Shown: positions 48,676 through 60,867 of the stretch, piece by piece
How positions within the stretch are numbered: position 1 is the first letter of the stretch
Layout of the letters: every line of letters begins with the position of its first letter
The notes under the pieces: model-generated
What the model saw: the letters and a program-made list of their open reading frames with translations, nothing else
The model's database searches: none
Told to the model about the DNA's origin: nothing
Made by a program: the position numbers and the translations under genes
DNA from: Desarmillaria ectypa
Taxonomy: Eukaryota > Basidiomycota > Agaricomycetes > Agaricales > Physalacriaceae
Assembly (NCBI GenBank): GCA_030407005.1
Contig: JAUDYN010000003.1
Coordinates: 2,046,001-2,110,000, forward strand
DNA length: 64,000 nucleotides
Reading direction: 5' to 3'

Positions 48676-51600
48676 TCATTGCAGCCACGGGCTCTTTCTC
48701 CGTTCCTCCTCCCTGGCGCGTGCCCGCTCTATCAACGAGCTACTCATCGAACAGGCAAACAGTGCCTCTTCTGACCCTCCCTCATACACGATTTTATACG
48801 TCGGTACACTTATCCGTACACTCATCAGTCCTTCTCCTGAAACGGCTGTCCCATCTGCCGAATGCCGGATTGACCTATATTTAGTTCGTGTATCACTATC
48901 AATCACGAGGATCAATGTTTTTGGTCTGACCTTGCGAGAAACATTCTGGTACTTGTCTCTTTTTCCATGGGTATCCATTCCGTAGGATGGCGCATCACAT
49001 ATGTGTTCACATGCTCACGCCAGCGGGACACAGCGTCTTTGCCCCCCTCGACGCTCGGGTCTTCGGCCGCCATGAGTTGTACACGAATCATTTTCGTCCC
49101 TCGCACCTGCCCGTCATATCGAAATCTTTCCCAAGAATAGAGCGTACTAAATATAGACTCACCCATTGAATTCGATAGAGATGATCGTCTTGACCGACAT
49201 GTCTCTCAGCCTCTCGTCGATATCGAATAATATCTTGATTGGTTATCAAGTTCGTGTGTTGGGCGCTTTGCAACAATGACCATAGCTCCTGACACTTAAC
49301 ATCACCAATAATCGTCTGGACCTGGATGTAATAATAAATCAGTTTTCATCGACAACTCATCACTTCCATAAATACACTACCCACCTGTTTCACCAAGGCG
49401 GTAATCAGCTTGTCAATCGTAAACAAGTGATAAGCCTACAAAAATAAAATGCTTCATTTCAGCACCTTAATGAGCGGAGCTGATAGTTCACCCACCTTCT
49501 TTCCGAAAAACCATCTCATGTGTTCTTCGAATGTAATTTGGTCCAGCTCCCCCGAAAATACTTTGTCGCATGCATCTAAAAGATACATATAAGCGACATT
49601 AGCATCCTCCCGGGCGTTCAGAACGTCCTGAGTTTGTGTGAGTAATGTAGCGGGTCCATTCGGATCATCCAGGCCTAGTTGAACAGCTACGGGGTTGGCC
49701 TTCAGTTGCGCATGCTTGTCTGCTATAAGCTGCTGTCCAACTTCCTTACACATCAGCAGGCGAGAGTACAACAGCTGGATAAAGAAAGCGCCATTGAGTA
49801 AACTCAATCACATGGGTTACAAAAAAAAAAAAATAGAGCGGCCTCACCTGCAACAGACGCAGTAATGTATAGAATGTTGTGTTCGCAAAAAAGGGCCGAT
49901 CCGATTCACCACCATTAGCGATGTGATCAGAGGCTAGACCGGTTGCAGCAGTCTCCCTGATCCAAATGTCTTCAGGCGGCGCTCGACTGATCTGCTCATC
50001 TTGCCGAACAGAGGGTGAACGACGACCCGAAGCAGGCGAAGGGGCACGGGATCCTACTGCTGACATCGATCCCCTGGGGTTTCCAATAGATGTCCTCTCC
50101 TGCACGGTTCGAAGAAGCTTCTTCCGCAAGTCTTCCGCAACGATACCATTTGAGTAAACGGAATAGACGCTGCCCGTTGACCTCCTACCACCTCTGCTCC
50201 CGTCACCATGTTCATGGGCATCATCAAGAATACCGTCTGGAGGTCCACACGCGTCGTTGAACTCCGCCAGTGGATACATACACAGGACTGGCACAAAAGT
50301 CCGGAGAAACTTTTCCACACTCCTTCGCTCAGGCTGGCTGTACTGGCCCTGTGAACGATCTAAAAATGAAAAGATCATTTTCAGGGTGTCATGTAAGACG
50401 ACAGTATCCTCAAAGGAATATTCAAGTTGTGGCCCAACGGAGCCTTTCGCAAATGTGGGGATGTGGTCTTGTGACCCGACAGCAGTCTGCTGAGCTTTAA
50501 TTGTCTCGATGTCGGCAACGAAGTGCTTCGCAGTGATGTTCTTTTTGTCGTTCGCTTTAAAGCTGATCCCCTGATGATCCAAAGACTTATAGAAGTTCTT
50601 CGAATCGACCTCGCGCCAAGTCCGACTCCATTCACGTTGCGCCCGTCTCCATTCCTCATCCTTTAGCTTGAGGCGGGTAAGGACAACCGGTACTGCAACT
50701 CCAGGATTTTCTTGCAGCGCTCTCATAATTTCTATGCCGTTGTCGCGACCATAGATCTTCTTGATGATACGTTCGTACAGACACCGTCCCGACCCACCAA
50801 GATTGGGCTTAAGCCTGAAAGACGACCGTTCCTCGCTTGTCATCTCCTCGATTCGCGCACAAAGGGGCTCTAAAACCGCGATGGTAGCCGTGAGAGCTTG
50901 TAGTTGAACGTGATATTCGTGTCGCTCCTCCTCACTCTTGTGAAGGGCTTCCTCAAAGGAGTTCTTCTTATGAGTCAGGAAACCGGCTTCCTCGGAAGCC
51001 CAAGTAGGATGCGATACCCATTCGTCATTAAGTACCGACCGGCAAAGTTCGTCACGACCGGAACATGCCAGGCGTACCTCCTGTAGAGTTATGGCGATCA
51101 CTATTAGGACTTGCAGAAGCTACATTGAACTCACGCTGTCAGGAAGTTTCCGATAACTGGGTCCTTCTCCATCATCAACAGGCAGCGCTGATAATGCCTC
51201 TGGGGGACCTGTTCGGATACTCCCGGGGGGTCCATTTTCAACATTGTCTTGTCGAGAGTCCCACCCAACTAATTCCTTAAACTCAGCCATCAGATCGCCA
51301 TCACCCAAAAAGGCCCGGCTTCGGTCAATCAGCGTTTTGACGTCGATAACCTCATTCGAAAACACTTTGAGGAGCTTCAAGAATTCCTCGTATATCTCTC
51401 GACTTTCTAGGGCCTTCTTCGCACGATCAAAGAATAAAAGGCGATCTGCAGATGCGGGGGCGGATGACATTGAAATAGGATGGGTAGATATTGGGGGTTG
51501 CATGGAGTGAGAATGAGGCACAGGAGGCGGAGGTAATTGAGGGTTCGGTGGGTGTACATGTCCGTGAGCGTGAGTGGGTTGAGGCGATGACGGGCCCATG

Positions 51601-53150
51601 TACGGGGAAAATGAGGGAGAACCAGCGTCTTTATGGTGATGTTTAGGTTTCTTGGCCTACAGAATACGTGAGATCAATCTACCCAATTAACTAAAGGAGA
51701 ATAAGACAAACCCTGGTCGGAGCTATCTTCGTTGGAGGAACTGGAGTTGTATCTTTCTCTGCTACGCGCTTCTTTCTTTTCAAAGGCTGCCCAGGTTTCT
51801 TTACAGCTTTATCGGGAGAACTTGATGATGCATCGGGGGCATTCCACGCTTGTGACGCCGACATCGTTTGACTCCCAGATGGCTGAGGAACGATCACCAT
51901 TCCGTTCTGAGGAGGAACCACCTCGGGAAGAAAGTCTTTGAATTCTGCCAACAAGTCGGGAGCATCCTTGAACAAAACCCGGACTTGGGAATAAACCTAA
52001 AAACCAAGCTCAAGGCCTCGATAAGAAAGATACAAAGAACACACGCGCACCTCTTGGGTGTGCTTTTGCTCTTTCTGGTAAGTTTGAAGGATGTCGAGAA
52101 ATTGTTTGTATGTGTTAGGGACATCCGAATATCTCGCCTTTATCTTGTTCAAGTACTGTATCGCATGGTTGAACTCTCCTGGTGGTTGCTTCTCCACGGT
52201 GTTCTTGTTGTTCAAGTTCCCTAGAAGCGACGCGGCCGCATTTGTCTGCGTACTCTGGTGAAACCCCGGGGAAAAATTAGGATCGAACTGGGGAGGAACG
52301 TGGGAGAGGTGGTACGCTTGTGGGGTCATCGAACGAGAGCCGAGCGGAGGCAATAGAGGCGGGGGGATACCAGGAGGGTACGGAAGTGGATGCGCGAGGT
52401 TAGGGCCAAACCCCGGAATGTCGCGGGGTGGCTGTATTCTGGCAATTCCGAAATTGTTTGTGCTTTGTGTCGTCGTTCCCTGGGGAGTAGTGACGGTGAT
52501 TGTATTCGGATCAAGGGGGTCTGCAGATACGTCTATGCGATACCCAACTGGGAGAAACGTGTTAAATCCTCCGATGAGCGTAGGGTTCCCATGAAATAGT
52601 CGTGACACCCGTTGTATGACGCCAGGAGTATCAATGCTGAGGAAATGAGATGAGTGAGAATGCCAGAGTCAAATGATACTACGACGCACACTTGGCTTTT
52701 GAAATCCTTCATAATATCCAAAAAACGATTGTAAACCTCCGGCTTGTCTTGGAACTGGACCTTGACTGCATCCAGGTAGCTCAGCGCATCCGTGACGTTC
52801 AATGGCCTTCCAGCTTCAGGCGATTTCGGCCCAGAGGGAGGTCCTGCGGCAGTCTCACCCGGGCGCGGGGTCGGCGTCACTGGCTTCGGTGTCCCAGATT
52901 TTACTTTTGTACTGGGGGAAACACGCGAGGGAGGCGAGGCCTCTTCGCTAGTAGCATGTGTCGGGATCTTCGGTTTCGGTGGAGGGCTGTCAGTGTGCCC
53001 AGGATGAGGAAGAGGAGGGGTCGGTCTGGATATCACAGACGACGATGACGGTCCAGCAATGGGCTTGATATCGACGTCTATGTCGCCAATTCGAGAGCCA
53101 GGTCGTTGAGGGAAGGGAGCTTTTAAAGGAGGATCTACAGGTGCATCCAT
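48676..53150 (-). CDS. SIN3: SIN3 transcriptional corepressor
   Basis: Scaffold of the Sin3-Rpd3 histone deacetylase complex. After about 110 disordered Pro-rich residues, PAH1 reads [20 protein letters not shown], then [18 protein letters not shown]2 reads [20 protein letters not shown] then [15 protein letters not shown], ending [23 protein letters not shown]-containing linker leads to PAH3 ([32 protein letters not shown]). The HDAC-interacting region reads [40 protein letters not shown]. The conserved C-terminal part includes [21 protein letters not shown] and ends [14 protein letters not shown]. About twelve short introns; one contains a 13-base homopolymer run. The product is near 1,250 residues, slightly short compared with yeast because the N-terminus is compact. 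Confidence 0.95.
49821..49833. repeat. 13-base homopolymer in a SIN3 intron
   Basis: A run of 13 A on the plus strand is a T run on the transcribed strand inside a SIN3 intron, upstream of the branch and acceptor region. It may vary in length between strains. Confidence 0.8.
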
Positions 53151-53507
53151 TATGTGGCAACGAGGTAATGGGCGTTAGAGTGTAACCAGCGAAAATGAGT
53201 ATGATCAACTCTTCGATGTTGATCTTATCAGCAAGAGATAAGATGTGGCTGTACAGGTAGGTATCCCCGTTTGGTGAGCAGCTTTGATTGAACTTCGTGA
53301 CTTTCTTTATGTGAAACAAAGCTAATAATGATACGAATTTCTACCAGATACAAGTACATTTTTTATGCAACGAATGTGAGGCTTTAGATGCAAAAAGTGA
53401 GCCTAAATTCCCGAAAAAATTAAAGTGAGAACGAAATAAATAATGAACGAAGCTGGTAACTATAAACTGAAATTCCGATAACAAATGATGTTGACGTCCT
53501 TATAACA
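53151..53507. other. Intergenic, 357 bases, SIN3 promoter
   Basis: Spacer between SIN3 and the stop of the next minus-strand gene. It is AT-rich with no motif-bearing open frame and is expected to contain the SIN3 promoter and the terminator of its neighbour. Confidence 0.5.
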
Positions 53508-54530
53508 TTAAGTAGTCCGTGCCGGTGCAAGCAGCGGGGGAGTCGTAGCTGCCCGGCGATTTGATGGAGGTGGTAACGTACTGCTACGACTCGGCTTGGC
53601 CTTAGGCACAGACAAAACGGGCCCCGAGCCTGGAAGTGGTGTAAAATACGGTGCTTCATATGGTTGTGTGCGAGGACGAGGGGATGGTACTTTAAGGGTC
53701 TTTTCCCTCTCCATGACACAGAATGACCTGGCCTTGCATATGCCTAGAAACATGTCCATGTGTCAGAATTGTCAAGTCATTTAGATAGGATTGCCGCTTT
53801 ACCTTTTTTCTCTATGCTAGAGTTGTTGTTGAATGTTTTTGACTTCTTAATGGTTGGCGGGTTATTAACAATCGGCCGTTCCATCGGAGAAGGCATTGGA
53901 ATGGAGGATTTTGATTTTTTCCATGAACGTCCGATCCGGAAACCGTGCACATGCGAATTACGATGAGGGGATGATTCCTCGCTCGATGCTGTAGGGAAAT
54001 CATACGAGCGAGTGCTCGATTCTGAGCGCTCTGAGTATTCGGAAGGTGACATAGACATGCGCGAATGCTGTGGAGGTGGCGACGACCCCAGGTTGGGCGC
54101 GTCACTCATCAAAGTTTCGCTGCGTCCCCGCTCGGTTGGCTCGGTGACAATCAGACCGTCGGAGTCATGACTGATATTATCGATCGGTTGTACGAGAAGA
54201 TTGAAAACCGGTCCCGCCTCCTCTGTAACAAGGCCACGCTGATCCCGAGACCTGGATGTGTCATGAACTTGATACCGATGCAGTTTTTTCCCTTTGGAGA
54301 CGCGAATTGGGTCCTTACGACGTGGGGGTCGCTCCTGTATGTCAGGGAAGAAAATGCCCAACAAGGATGAAACCACGCTCTGTAACAATGCCATCAGCAG
54401 CTGCCTTGGCCATCAGGACCTTATCACTCACCAAAGAGAACCCAATTGAGGCCAATAGGAAACTGGCGGTCAGCATGAACGCCTTTCGGAACATAGACTC
54501 CATATCACTGCGGGGAACATAAATGGGCAT
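53508..54530 (-). CDS. Orphan N-terminally anchored membrane protein (member B of a small family)
   Basis: Three exons. It starts MPIYVPRSDMESMFRKAF and continues MLTASFLLASIGFSL up to a phase-0 intron (GTGAGT...TTACAG, 52 bases). It resumes SVVSSLLGIFFPDIQERP, so the intron splits the transmembrane helix. A basic juxtamembrane region (RRKDPIRVSKGKKLHRYQVH) is followed by about 200 Ser-rich residues, including the stretch MSMSPSEYSERSESSTRSYD. The last exon gives SPRPRTQPYEAPYFTPLPGS and a Pro/Arg-rich end, LLAPARTT. The start MPI, the SIG...|SV intron junction and the PRTQPY..PYF block match the gene at 26,149-27,399. No catalytic motif. Function unknown. Confidence 0.8.
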
Positions 54531-55440
54531 TGCTAGTGGGGTTTGGGATAGCCTGAAAGACAGAAATGGCAAAAGAACGAAGGTATATGTGTGTGATAAT
54601 TAAGCGCTCAAGTCGCAGGTACTAGGTGCAGTGGGAATAGATCATGGTGGTGGTGGTGATGGTTTACAAAATTACTGTTGGTGTGGGAAATCAAACAGCT
54701 AGGTTTGCCGCGATCAATTTATGTTTCTCCACTCCGGTAACGTGATGTCACAGTAATACTACGGACCCTGATAGATGGTGATAGATCATGTGTCAATTTC
54801 GCCGCCCGGCGGCGCCCGCATGAATTCGCGTACGTTACCGAGCTTACGGTGACCATTCCTTGCACCCGGTGTCAAATCTTAGCCTAGTGAATCATATAGA
54901 GAGAAATTTGAGCTCATCCGTCTGTACTTATTGAAGACGTAGTGGCAAATGTTCTGCAGAAGAAGTCATCAAGATTATCAATATCAGGACTGGCAACGCG
55001 TACAGCTTCAAGTTGCAGCGCGCTGTGTGGAGTCACAGAGGGGCGCTGTCTCACTTCCTTAGTAGTGCGCGCGCTGCGACTTGATCCGCACTGATGTGCC
55101 ACCATTAGGAATATTGTACAATCGGATTCGATTTTGGAATGTAATTATATATTGTAGGACAATGAATAAATGCAGGGTATGACAAGTTTAAAGCACGTGA
55201 AGGAGTCGTTGGGATTCGTCTCGAGAGTCGATTGCTCGATGAAATAATTTCCATCGCCATTTAGACCTGACCTTGGTTGGGTCCGACAAAGGAAAGCTTT
55301 GACTCTGAGCCATTACTACCCGTGCCGACTCGGTGTCTTTAAATCGGCTGCTGGGCGTGTCGGGACACCTGTCGAAAATCTGGAACGACAGAACCGAACG
55401 CGGTTTGACGTTCTCTGTGGCTCCGATCAGAACTAAAGAG
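54531..55440. other. Intergenic, 910 bases, no gene recognised
   Basis: The sequence holds a GGTGGTGGTGGTGATGG purine-rich run near 54,644 and a few short open frames without motifs. It should include the promoter of the minus-strand orphan membrane gene. Confidence 0.5.
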
Positions 55441-56056
55441 CTATTCAGTATGTGCGTTCATACCTTCAGCGTACGACTTTGGGTTGTCACGTTTAAATGG
55501 AGATTTAAATCTGGAATAAGAGGACCGAGGTAGGGGACCACTGCGGCGTGGAGGACAGTCTCGTGAATCCTTTCTGCAACAGGCACGTTTCATGGTGAAT
55601 ACACGGCGAAGAGAGAGGTGTTCTGATGAAGTATTGGTGGACGTGAAGAATGTGTCGTTGGTGGAGGTGGTGTGTAATGATGATTGTGATTGTATAAACC
55701 CAGCTCGTACGTGATGAGGAACGTCGGCTAGAGTCAGAACTTCGTGTCCTTTGCTCGTCGCCTCAACTAGAGTATGATCTGAAGGGGTATCACCAGAGCG
55801 TTTCTTGTAATGTCGGTGACGCCAATCGCGAAGGCGACGTTTACGTAGTTGGCGCTTCAATGAATAGACAATATGAGAGCGTGGGCGCAGGAAAGAAGGA
55901 GTTACAGCTGTTAAGAGCAGCACCACAGTGCTCTGAAGGTTTATTGCCATTAGATGTCCCTTGAAATAGAAATAGTTGACGCACCAGATAAACTCCCCAT
56001 AAAGCCAAAATGAAGCATGCAACACGTATAGAGGCCTTTTGGGTGGTTGACTCCAT
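55441..56056 (-). CDS. Small N-terminally anchored basic protein (possible member C)
   Basis: Two exons give about 185 residues. It starts MESTTQKASIRVACFILALW, GVYL, then a phase-0 intron (GTGCGT...CTTCAG), then STVVLLLTAVTPSFLRPRSH. The intron again falls inside the membrane helix. The juxtamembrane region is strongly basic (KRQLRKRRLRDWRHRHYKKR) and the remainder is hydrophilic with a cysteine pair (MKRACCRKDSRDC) and a closing PLPRSSYSRFKSPFKRD. It lies next to member B on the same strand. No catalytic motif is visible. A short coding sequence with a single intron is less certain than its neighbours, but open frame, splice signals and membrane topology agree. Confidence 0.65.
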
Positions 56057-56945
56057 TAACGCCAGAGTGCTTCACATCGATTTCGGGCAACAGCAAGGGC
56101 GACTGTCGGGTATTGTCCTATATACTGGTGATAACCAAAGGATATCGGACAGTAAGATTGATATCCGGAGGTCGCAGCTTTTCGACGCCTCCGTTGGCCG
56201 CTGTTGGTTATTTTTGGTGTGCTACCCGGATTCGCAACCCGATCGGAAAATGCAGCTTTCGGGCGCTATACGCAAAACCAAGATATCGTCATTTATCCAG
56301 TGATCTATTGTCAGTTTACAAAAAGCCCTCGCTTATGAGTAAAGAGGTCCAGAGCAAAGAGAATTAATGGTGGATAAAGGCCTTGACTTTGGCGTCGGAT
56401 GCAGGAATAACTGGGGTCCGCAGTAATGAGTCGCTTGTCAGAGTCGCGTGCACGACGCCAGGAGACCCTCAACGCTAGCCAGAAAAGTCGAACAAAGACC
56501 CTAGAGTTATCAAGACAGTGCGAGTCGGAGCAATTAAAAGTTCCGATTACGGAAATTCTGTCGGTGCTGTCTGCAACACCGACGTAAGTGATTATTTAAA
56601 TAAAGGCAGGGTTAGATAGGTTACTGTACCCTGACAATCACAACAGAGCAGCGGCAACATCGAGCCTCCCACAGCTGATAACCTGCGCTGTGCTAGGTAT
56701 TGAACACAGCGTCGACTGCGCCTTCGAAGATGAGAGAGCATAGGCAAGACAGTGTTGCCATACTTGGATTCGGCATGTCCGGCAACAGCCATGGCGCAGA
56801 GCGGCTGTGCTGGATTACAACCTTCACATAGAGCCTCGGTTGACTTGGTCACCACTTCCACTGCCATCCAATTCTCCTTCCGTTTTCTATTCCACCGTAT
56901 ATTCGCTTGTCGCCTTCATAATATTTCCATTTGCCGTCGACAAGC
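56057..56945. promoter_or_regulatory. Divergent intergenic region of the small membrane gene and palI
   Basis: This 889-base region lies between two divergent ATGs. It contains several short open frames without motifs, and likely holds the promoter of palI. No ambient-pH (GCCARG) cluster is obvious by eye. Confidence 0.4.
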
Positions 56946-58715
56946 ATGGGTATCCTGCGCCCTGCGACACCAGGTTTCATCTGCACTCTCGTTGCGACAA
57001 TCCTGCTCGCAGTCGTCTCATTTTGTGTACCTTTGTTAAAGTCGATATACTTTCTCAAGGCAAGCATATCGGAGAGCGGTTATAATGGTACCATTACGTT
57101 TGGTACATTAGGATACTGTCTGGAGCTGTCGAACGGTACGACATGTTCAAAGGCAGCGGTTGGATATGAACTTGGTGAGACATTCCATTGCACCCTAATC
57201 TTGTGGGACCAATTATTTGCTCTCAAGATGTTAACAGTCTTGTTGGCAATGACCTACCCATCAGTATTCCTAACGTGGCTGTCAAGTGGATAACATATGC
57301 CCTCGTCCTTCACATCGTTGCCCTAGGTCTTTCCGCCGTATCAGCTCTCTTTGGCCTCCTCGCACATGTCCGGGAAATGTCCATGACTTGCTGCAGTACC
57401 TGTGTATCAGGCTTCGCTGCTGCTGTCGCCCTTATTGCATTCATCTTCGACCTCGTCCTTTTCTACGTCGCCAAAGCACGTATAAACTCTGTGGGAACTG
57501 CTTCAATGGGGACTGCCATTTGGTTGACACTAGCCGCATGGTTGCTCCTCTTCTTTAGTGGATGCTTTTACACCGTCGGTCGCTGCTGTATCTCAAAGCG
57601 CAAGCCTAGAGACGAATGGGGCAGACGCAAAGACCGCGAGAATGGAGACTATGACCAGATGCGTTTGGATGCCATTAAGGCTGAGGCCGACAGGAAGGCT
57701 ATGCAACAGAAAGAAATTGGGTTATCGCCTCTGCCTGAAGCCCAACCTCTCACCGCTCGCGTCGACGGTGACAATGTAATCATCGAGCGCCCATATCGCG
57801 ACCAGTCTGCACCCAGTACAGCTAACAACCTCCAGTCAGGCGGATATGGTGGTAGGCCAGTACAGGGGGGTGGATATGTTGGAGGTGGCTATGTTCAAGC
57901 GCCTGCCGGTTCTCGAGCTGTAGATGAATATTACAATCCGTCCCAAACCACATCATATCCACCCCAACCTCAGCCGCGACGTCAAGGTAGCAGCACCACA
58001 GGCTATGCTCCTTCGACGTATGCTGCATCGACCTATACCTACGCGGCTCCTGAGCCTTTGTCACCCACAACCAATCCGCCCGTTAACAACCAGTATCTTT
58101 CTACAAATCCTCAGCAACATCCTGATCGCTATGACTCACCCGTTGGTGGTTACGGGCATACATCGGGAGGAACCACTTGTAAGTTCTAGTAGTATCGCTA
58201 TTATTTATCTTTAAACGGTATTGTTAGACCATTCAGCTGCTTCTCACCAGCAGTATCCATCTGCATACTCGCAGTATGATGCTGCGCCATCTCAGGCCCA
58301 TCCCCAGGTTCAGTCACAGTACAGTGATCCTTACGGTATTCGAAGCTACACAACAAGCCCGCCGCCGATGTCATCACAACCTCATGCTCCCACCTACTAT
58401 CCTGCGCCAATAGCCAGTCCTTCAACGCAGGAGCGAAACTACACATTAGGAGGAGATGGATATGGGCAAAACAATCTGCCTCCTCTCCCTGAGCACACAC
58501 AAGAACATTCATACCTCTCGTATGCTGCGCCAACTCCTCAAGCGCCTTCCCACATAAATACCGCCGTACCTGCAGCAGCAGCAGAAAGGCAAACAAGTCC
58601 GATAGGACCTCGGGCGCATAGGTCAATGTCACCACAACAATATGATGATAGTCCTCCGCCTGGGTATGAGGCTGGACCTGCATTAATCCCTGGGGGATGG
58701 AGTGGAAAGAATTAG
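56946..58715 (+). CDS. palI: pH-response regulator PalI/RIM9 homologue
   Basis: Four-helix SUR7/PalI-family membrane protein that assists the PalH/Rim21 sensor in alkaline-pH signalling. It begins MGILRPATPGFICTLVATIL with helix 1, then an extracellular loop with two cysteines (GTLGYCLELSNGTTCSKAAV). Helices 2-4 follow: WITYALVLHIVALGLSAVSA, SGFAAAVALIAFIFDLVLFY and AIWLTLAAWLLLFFSGCFYT. A conserved RCCISKRKPRDEWGRRKDRE enters a cytosolic tail of about 300 residues rich in Gly, Tyr, Pro and Gln (GGRPVQGGGYVGGGYVQ). The tail ends with PPGY (in DDSPPPGYEAG), a WW-domain ligand, and LIPGGWSGKN. Two introns were read, after GYEL and in GGTT|YHS. Length (about 500) fits basidiomycete homologues. 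Confidence 0.9.
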
Positions 58716-58886
58716 ACGTTGGATCACGATAGGTATTTTTATTCATTACAGACACTTCACCCTTTCTTTGCACAACTATTCTCTGCTGTATCTGCATAAA
58801 ATGTATGCATACCCTCATTGTGATGACCTGTAACATGAATAGCCTACGGACGTACTTCCACAAATAGTACAGGACGTAGTAATTTA

Positions 58887-60631
58887 TCACAGCTCGTCTC
58901 TGTGGCGTTTGCTGCGGGAAGATTTGGGAGGCTCAGTGGATATTAACATAGATAGGAAGTCGTGCACGAGATCCGCGGCAGCGATGCCAGTAATGTCAGC
59001 TATAAGGACATTGACATGAGAATAAAAATGATTCATATCTGCTTGCAGACTAACCGTGGTCATATGAAGGAGAAACTTCGACGATGTCAGCGCCGCTGCA
59101 ATAAATTAGGGTCAGAAAGTTTCTTCAGACGATAAACGGCACTCACACAAAATTTAAACCAGCTAATCCTCGAAGAATGCGCTTCACTTCACGCGTCGTC
59201 CATCCTCCCGCCTCAGGTGTTCCAGCTGGTGTAATATCAGTGGGAATTCAATTGGGTGGATTCAGCGTGCAGACACACTTGCAGGTGCTAGACCAGGGTC
59301 TACATCGTGTTTTATTAATTCAAGTTTGAAGACGGCTACTTGAGACAGTGTCCCATACCTATCACATCGATATCCAGGCTGAAGAAATTATTTAATATAA
59401 GCTATTGGAACGAGCTGTGCGTAGTTACTGACCTTAGATATACTGGACTGTCTCCGATCCGAGTTCGAATGCGCTTGATGATTTCAGAAACGCCGATATC
59501 GTCTATGTCGTCAGTAGATATGATGTGGAACCCTACTTCCTCATCATTTTCTAGATCTTCTACACCCTTTTAAGTAAATTTGTTAGCTGAGGTACCCCAT
59601 GGATACTGATGGATACCCGTTACTCACGCCCAACTTGCAGCGAATACCGGCATGGATGCTATTGTTTCCCATCAATCCTTCCTCTTGGGCAATATAGAAG
59701 AATGTCCCATGAGTTACGCGCGATTGTTCGGACGTCTGTCCGGCATAGCTCGCCCAGGTGTCCTAGCATATTGTTATCCATGAAGCAGATTACCAACGCC
59801 TGCTAGATGTACCAAGTGAGCATCGAAATGAATCACAGATATTGGTCCGTGAACTTTGTGGAGAGCCCGAAGAATAGGGAGGACCTGAGGCAGTTCAGAG
59901 CTTGTAAGTTGCTGATTCGAAAATACAAATATCATACAATGGTATGATCGCCTCCCAAGCTTGTGGAAACCATTGGTCAATTAATCTGAAGAAAGCGTGT
60001 GTCGCACAAACCTGACTATGCGGGGGGGAAGAGGATTCAGTTCAGTTGAGCTGGGCGCCGGTCGTTTCAAGAGGGTCGAGTATGCGACTTCCATTTGTTC
60101 TACAGCTAGGGCGTTGTCGAATGGGCTAACAGGAACCTGAAAGCAAAACGTGTAATTATTGATGACATTGACGCGAATGGAAACCACGTACGTCCCCGCA
60201 ATCCACAATCTTCGCGCCGTGGTTATAAGGGTTGTTTCCCCAAGACATGGTGTATCCACGAGCTTCTCGCTGACGTCGACTCCCAGACCTGATAGCATAA
60301 GGTCCAAATCGCGCCCTGCAGTCCACAAGTTTTGTATATATAAAATGCTTCGTTCAGAGAGATAGCCGGAAACTCACCCTGGTCTGTAGGATACTCCAGT
60401 GTCAAAAGGTATCCCGAGAATTGCGATGTCAAAGGTCGCATCCTCGTCTTCCAGACAGAGTATGTATGGCAAGCGCGAGAACGAGAGAGGACCCGAAAAT
60501 GGTTGATCAATGGGTTTCCCGTATTTCTCCATCCAAGATAACGCCTTGTCCGCGCCATGGTCTGTCAGTGGTATCTGGTGAGCAAAGACTGAGGCAGCTA
60601 GGACTATTACAAGAGCTGCAGTCAAGGCCAT
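58887..60631 (-). CDS. Agmatinase-type ureohydrolase with signal peptide and C-terminal RDEL
   Basis: Mn-dependent ureohydrolase (arginase/agmatinase family). From the ATG the N-terminus MALTAALVIVLAASVFAH is a signal peptide, followed by IPLTDHGADKALSWMEKYGK. The catalytic core has TFDIAILGIPFDTGVSYRPG, SLGGDHTI, VIHFDAHLD (split by an intron), THGTFF, SLDIDVI joined to DPGLAPATGTPEAGGWTTRE through three tiny exons, and ITGIAAADLVHDFLSML near the end. All metal-ligand motifs (GGDH, DAHLD, DID..DPG) are intact. The protein ends in a basic tail, SSRSKRHRDEL, followed by TGA. RDEL resembles the HDEL/KDEL retrieval signal, so with the signal peptide it predicts an ER-resident enzyme. About nine introns. 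Secreted agmatinase-like proteins are common in basidiomycetes; the retrieval signal is what I find unusual. Confidence 0.9.
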
Positions 60632-60867
60632 GACGGTAGTCTTGAGAACGGATTTACCCACTTTAACAGCTTAATATTGACCGTGGCTATCTAGTCCTTA
60701 TCTCGAGTTTATTCATTATTGTTCCGCCCTCGTTCCGTCTCATCCGGGCAAAGGCGGACCGGTGCAAATACAATCGTTCAACGTTCAAATGAACAAAGAT
60801 GTCGGAATATTACACTGCTTATATGTACACTACGCAGTACATTCAAGCCAAACCTTGAAAAGTAAAC

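Noticed and set aside
49821..49833. A13 run as a retroposed poly(A) tail
   Set aside because: It sits within a SIN3 intron with no upstream retrosequence or target-site duplication.
26149..54530. Possible recent segmental duplication explaining the PRTQPY genes
   Set aside because: Outside the membrane region and short C-terminal block the proteins and flanking DNA are unalike, so any duplication is ancient.
59380..59480. GAGTTCGAATGCGC resembles a tRNA B-box
   Set aside because: It lies inside a well-supported agmatinase exon and no matching A-box, acceptor stem or anticodon loop can be formed around it.
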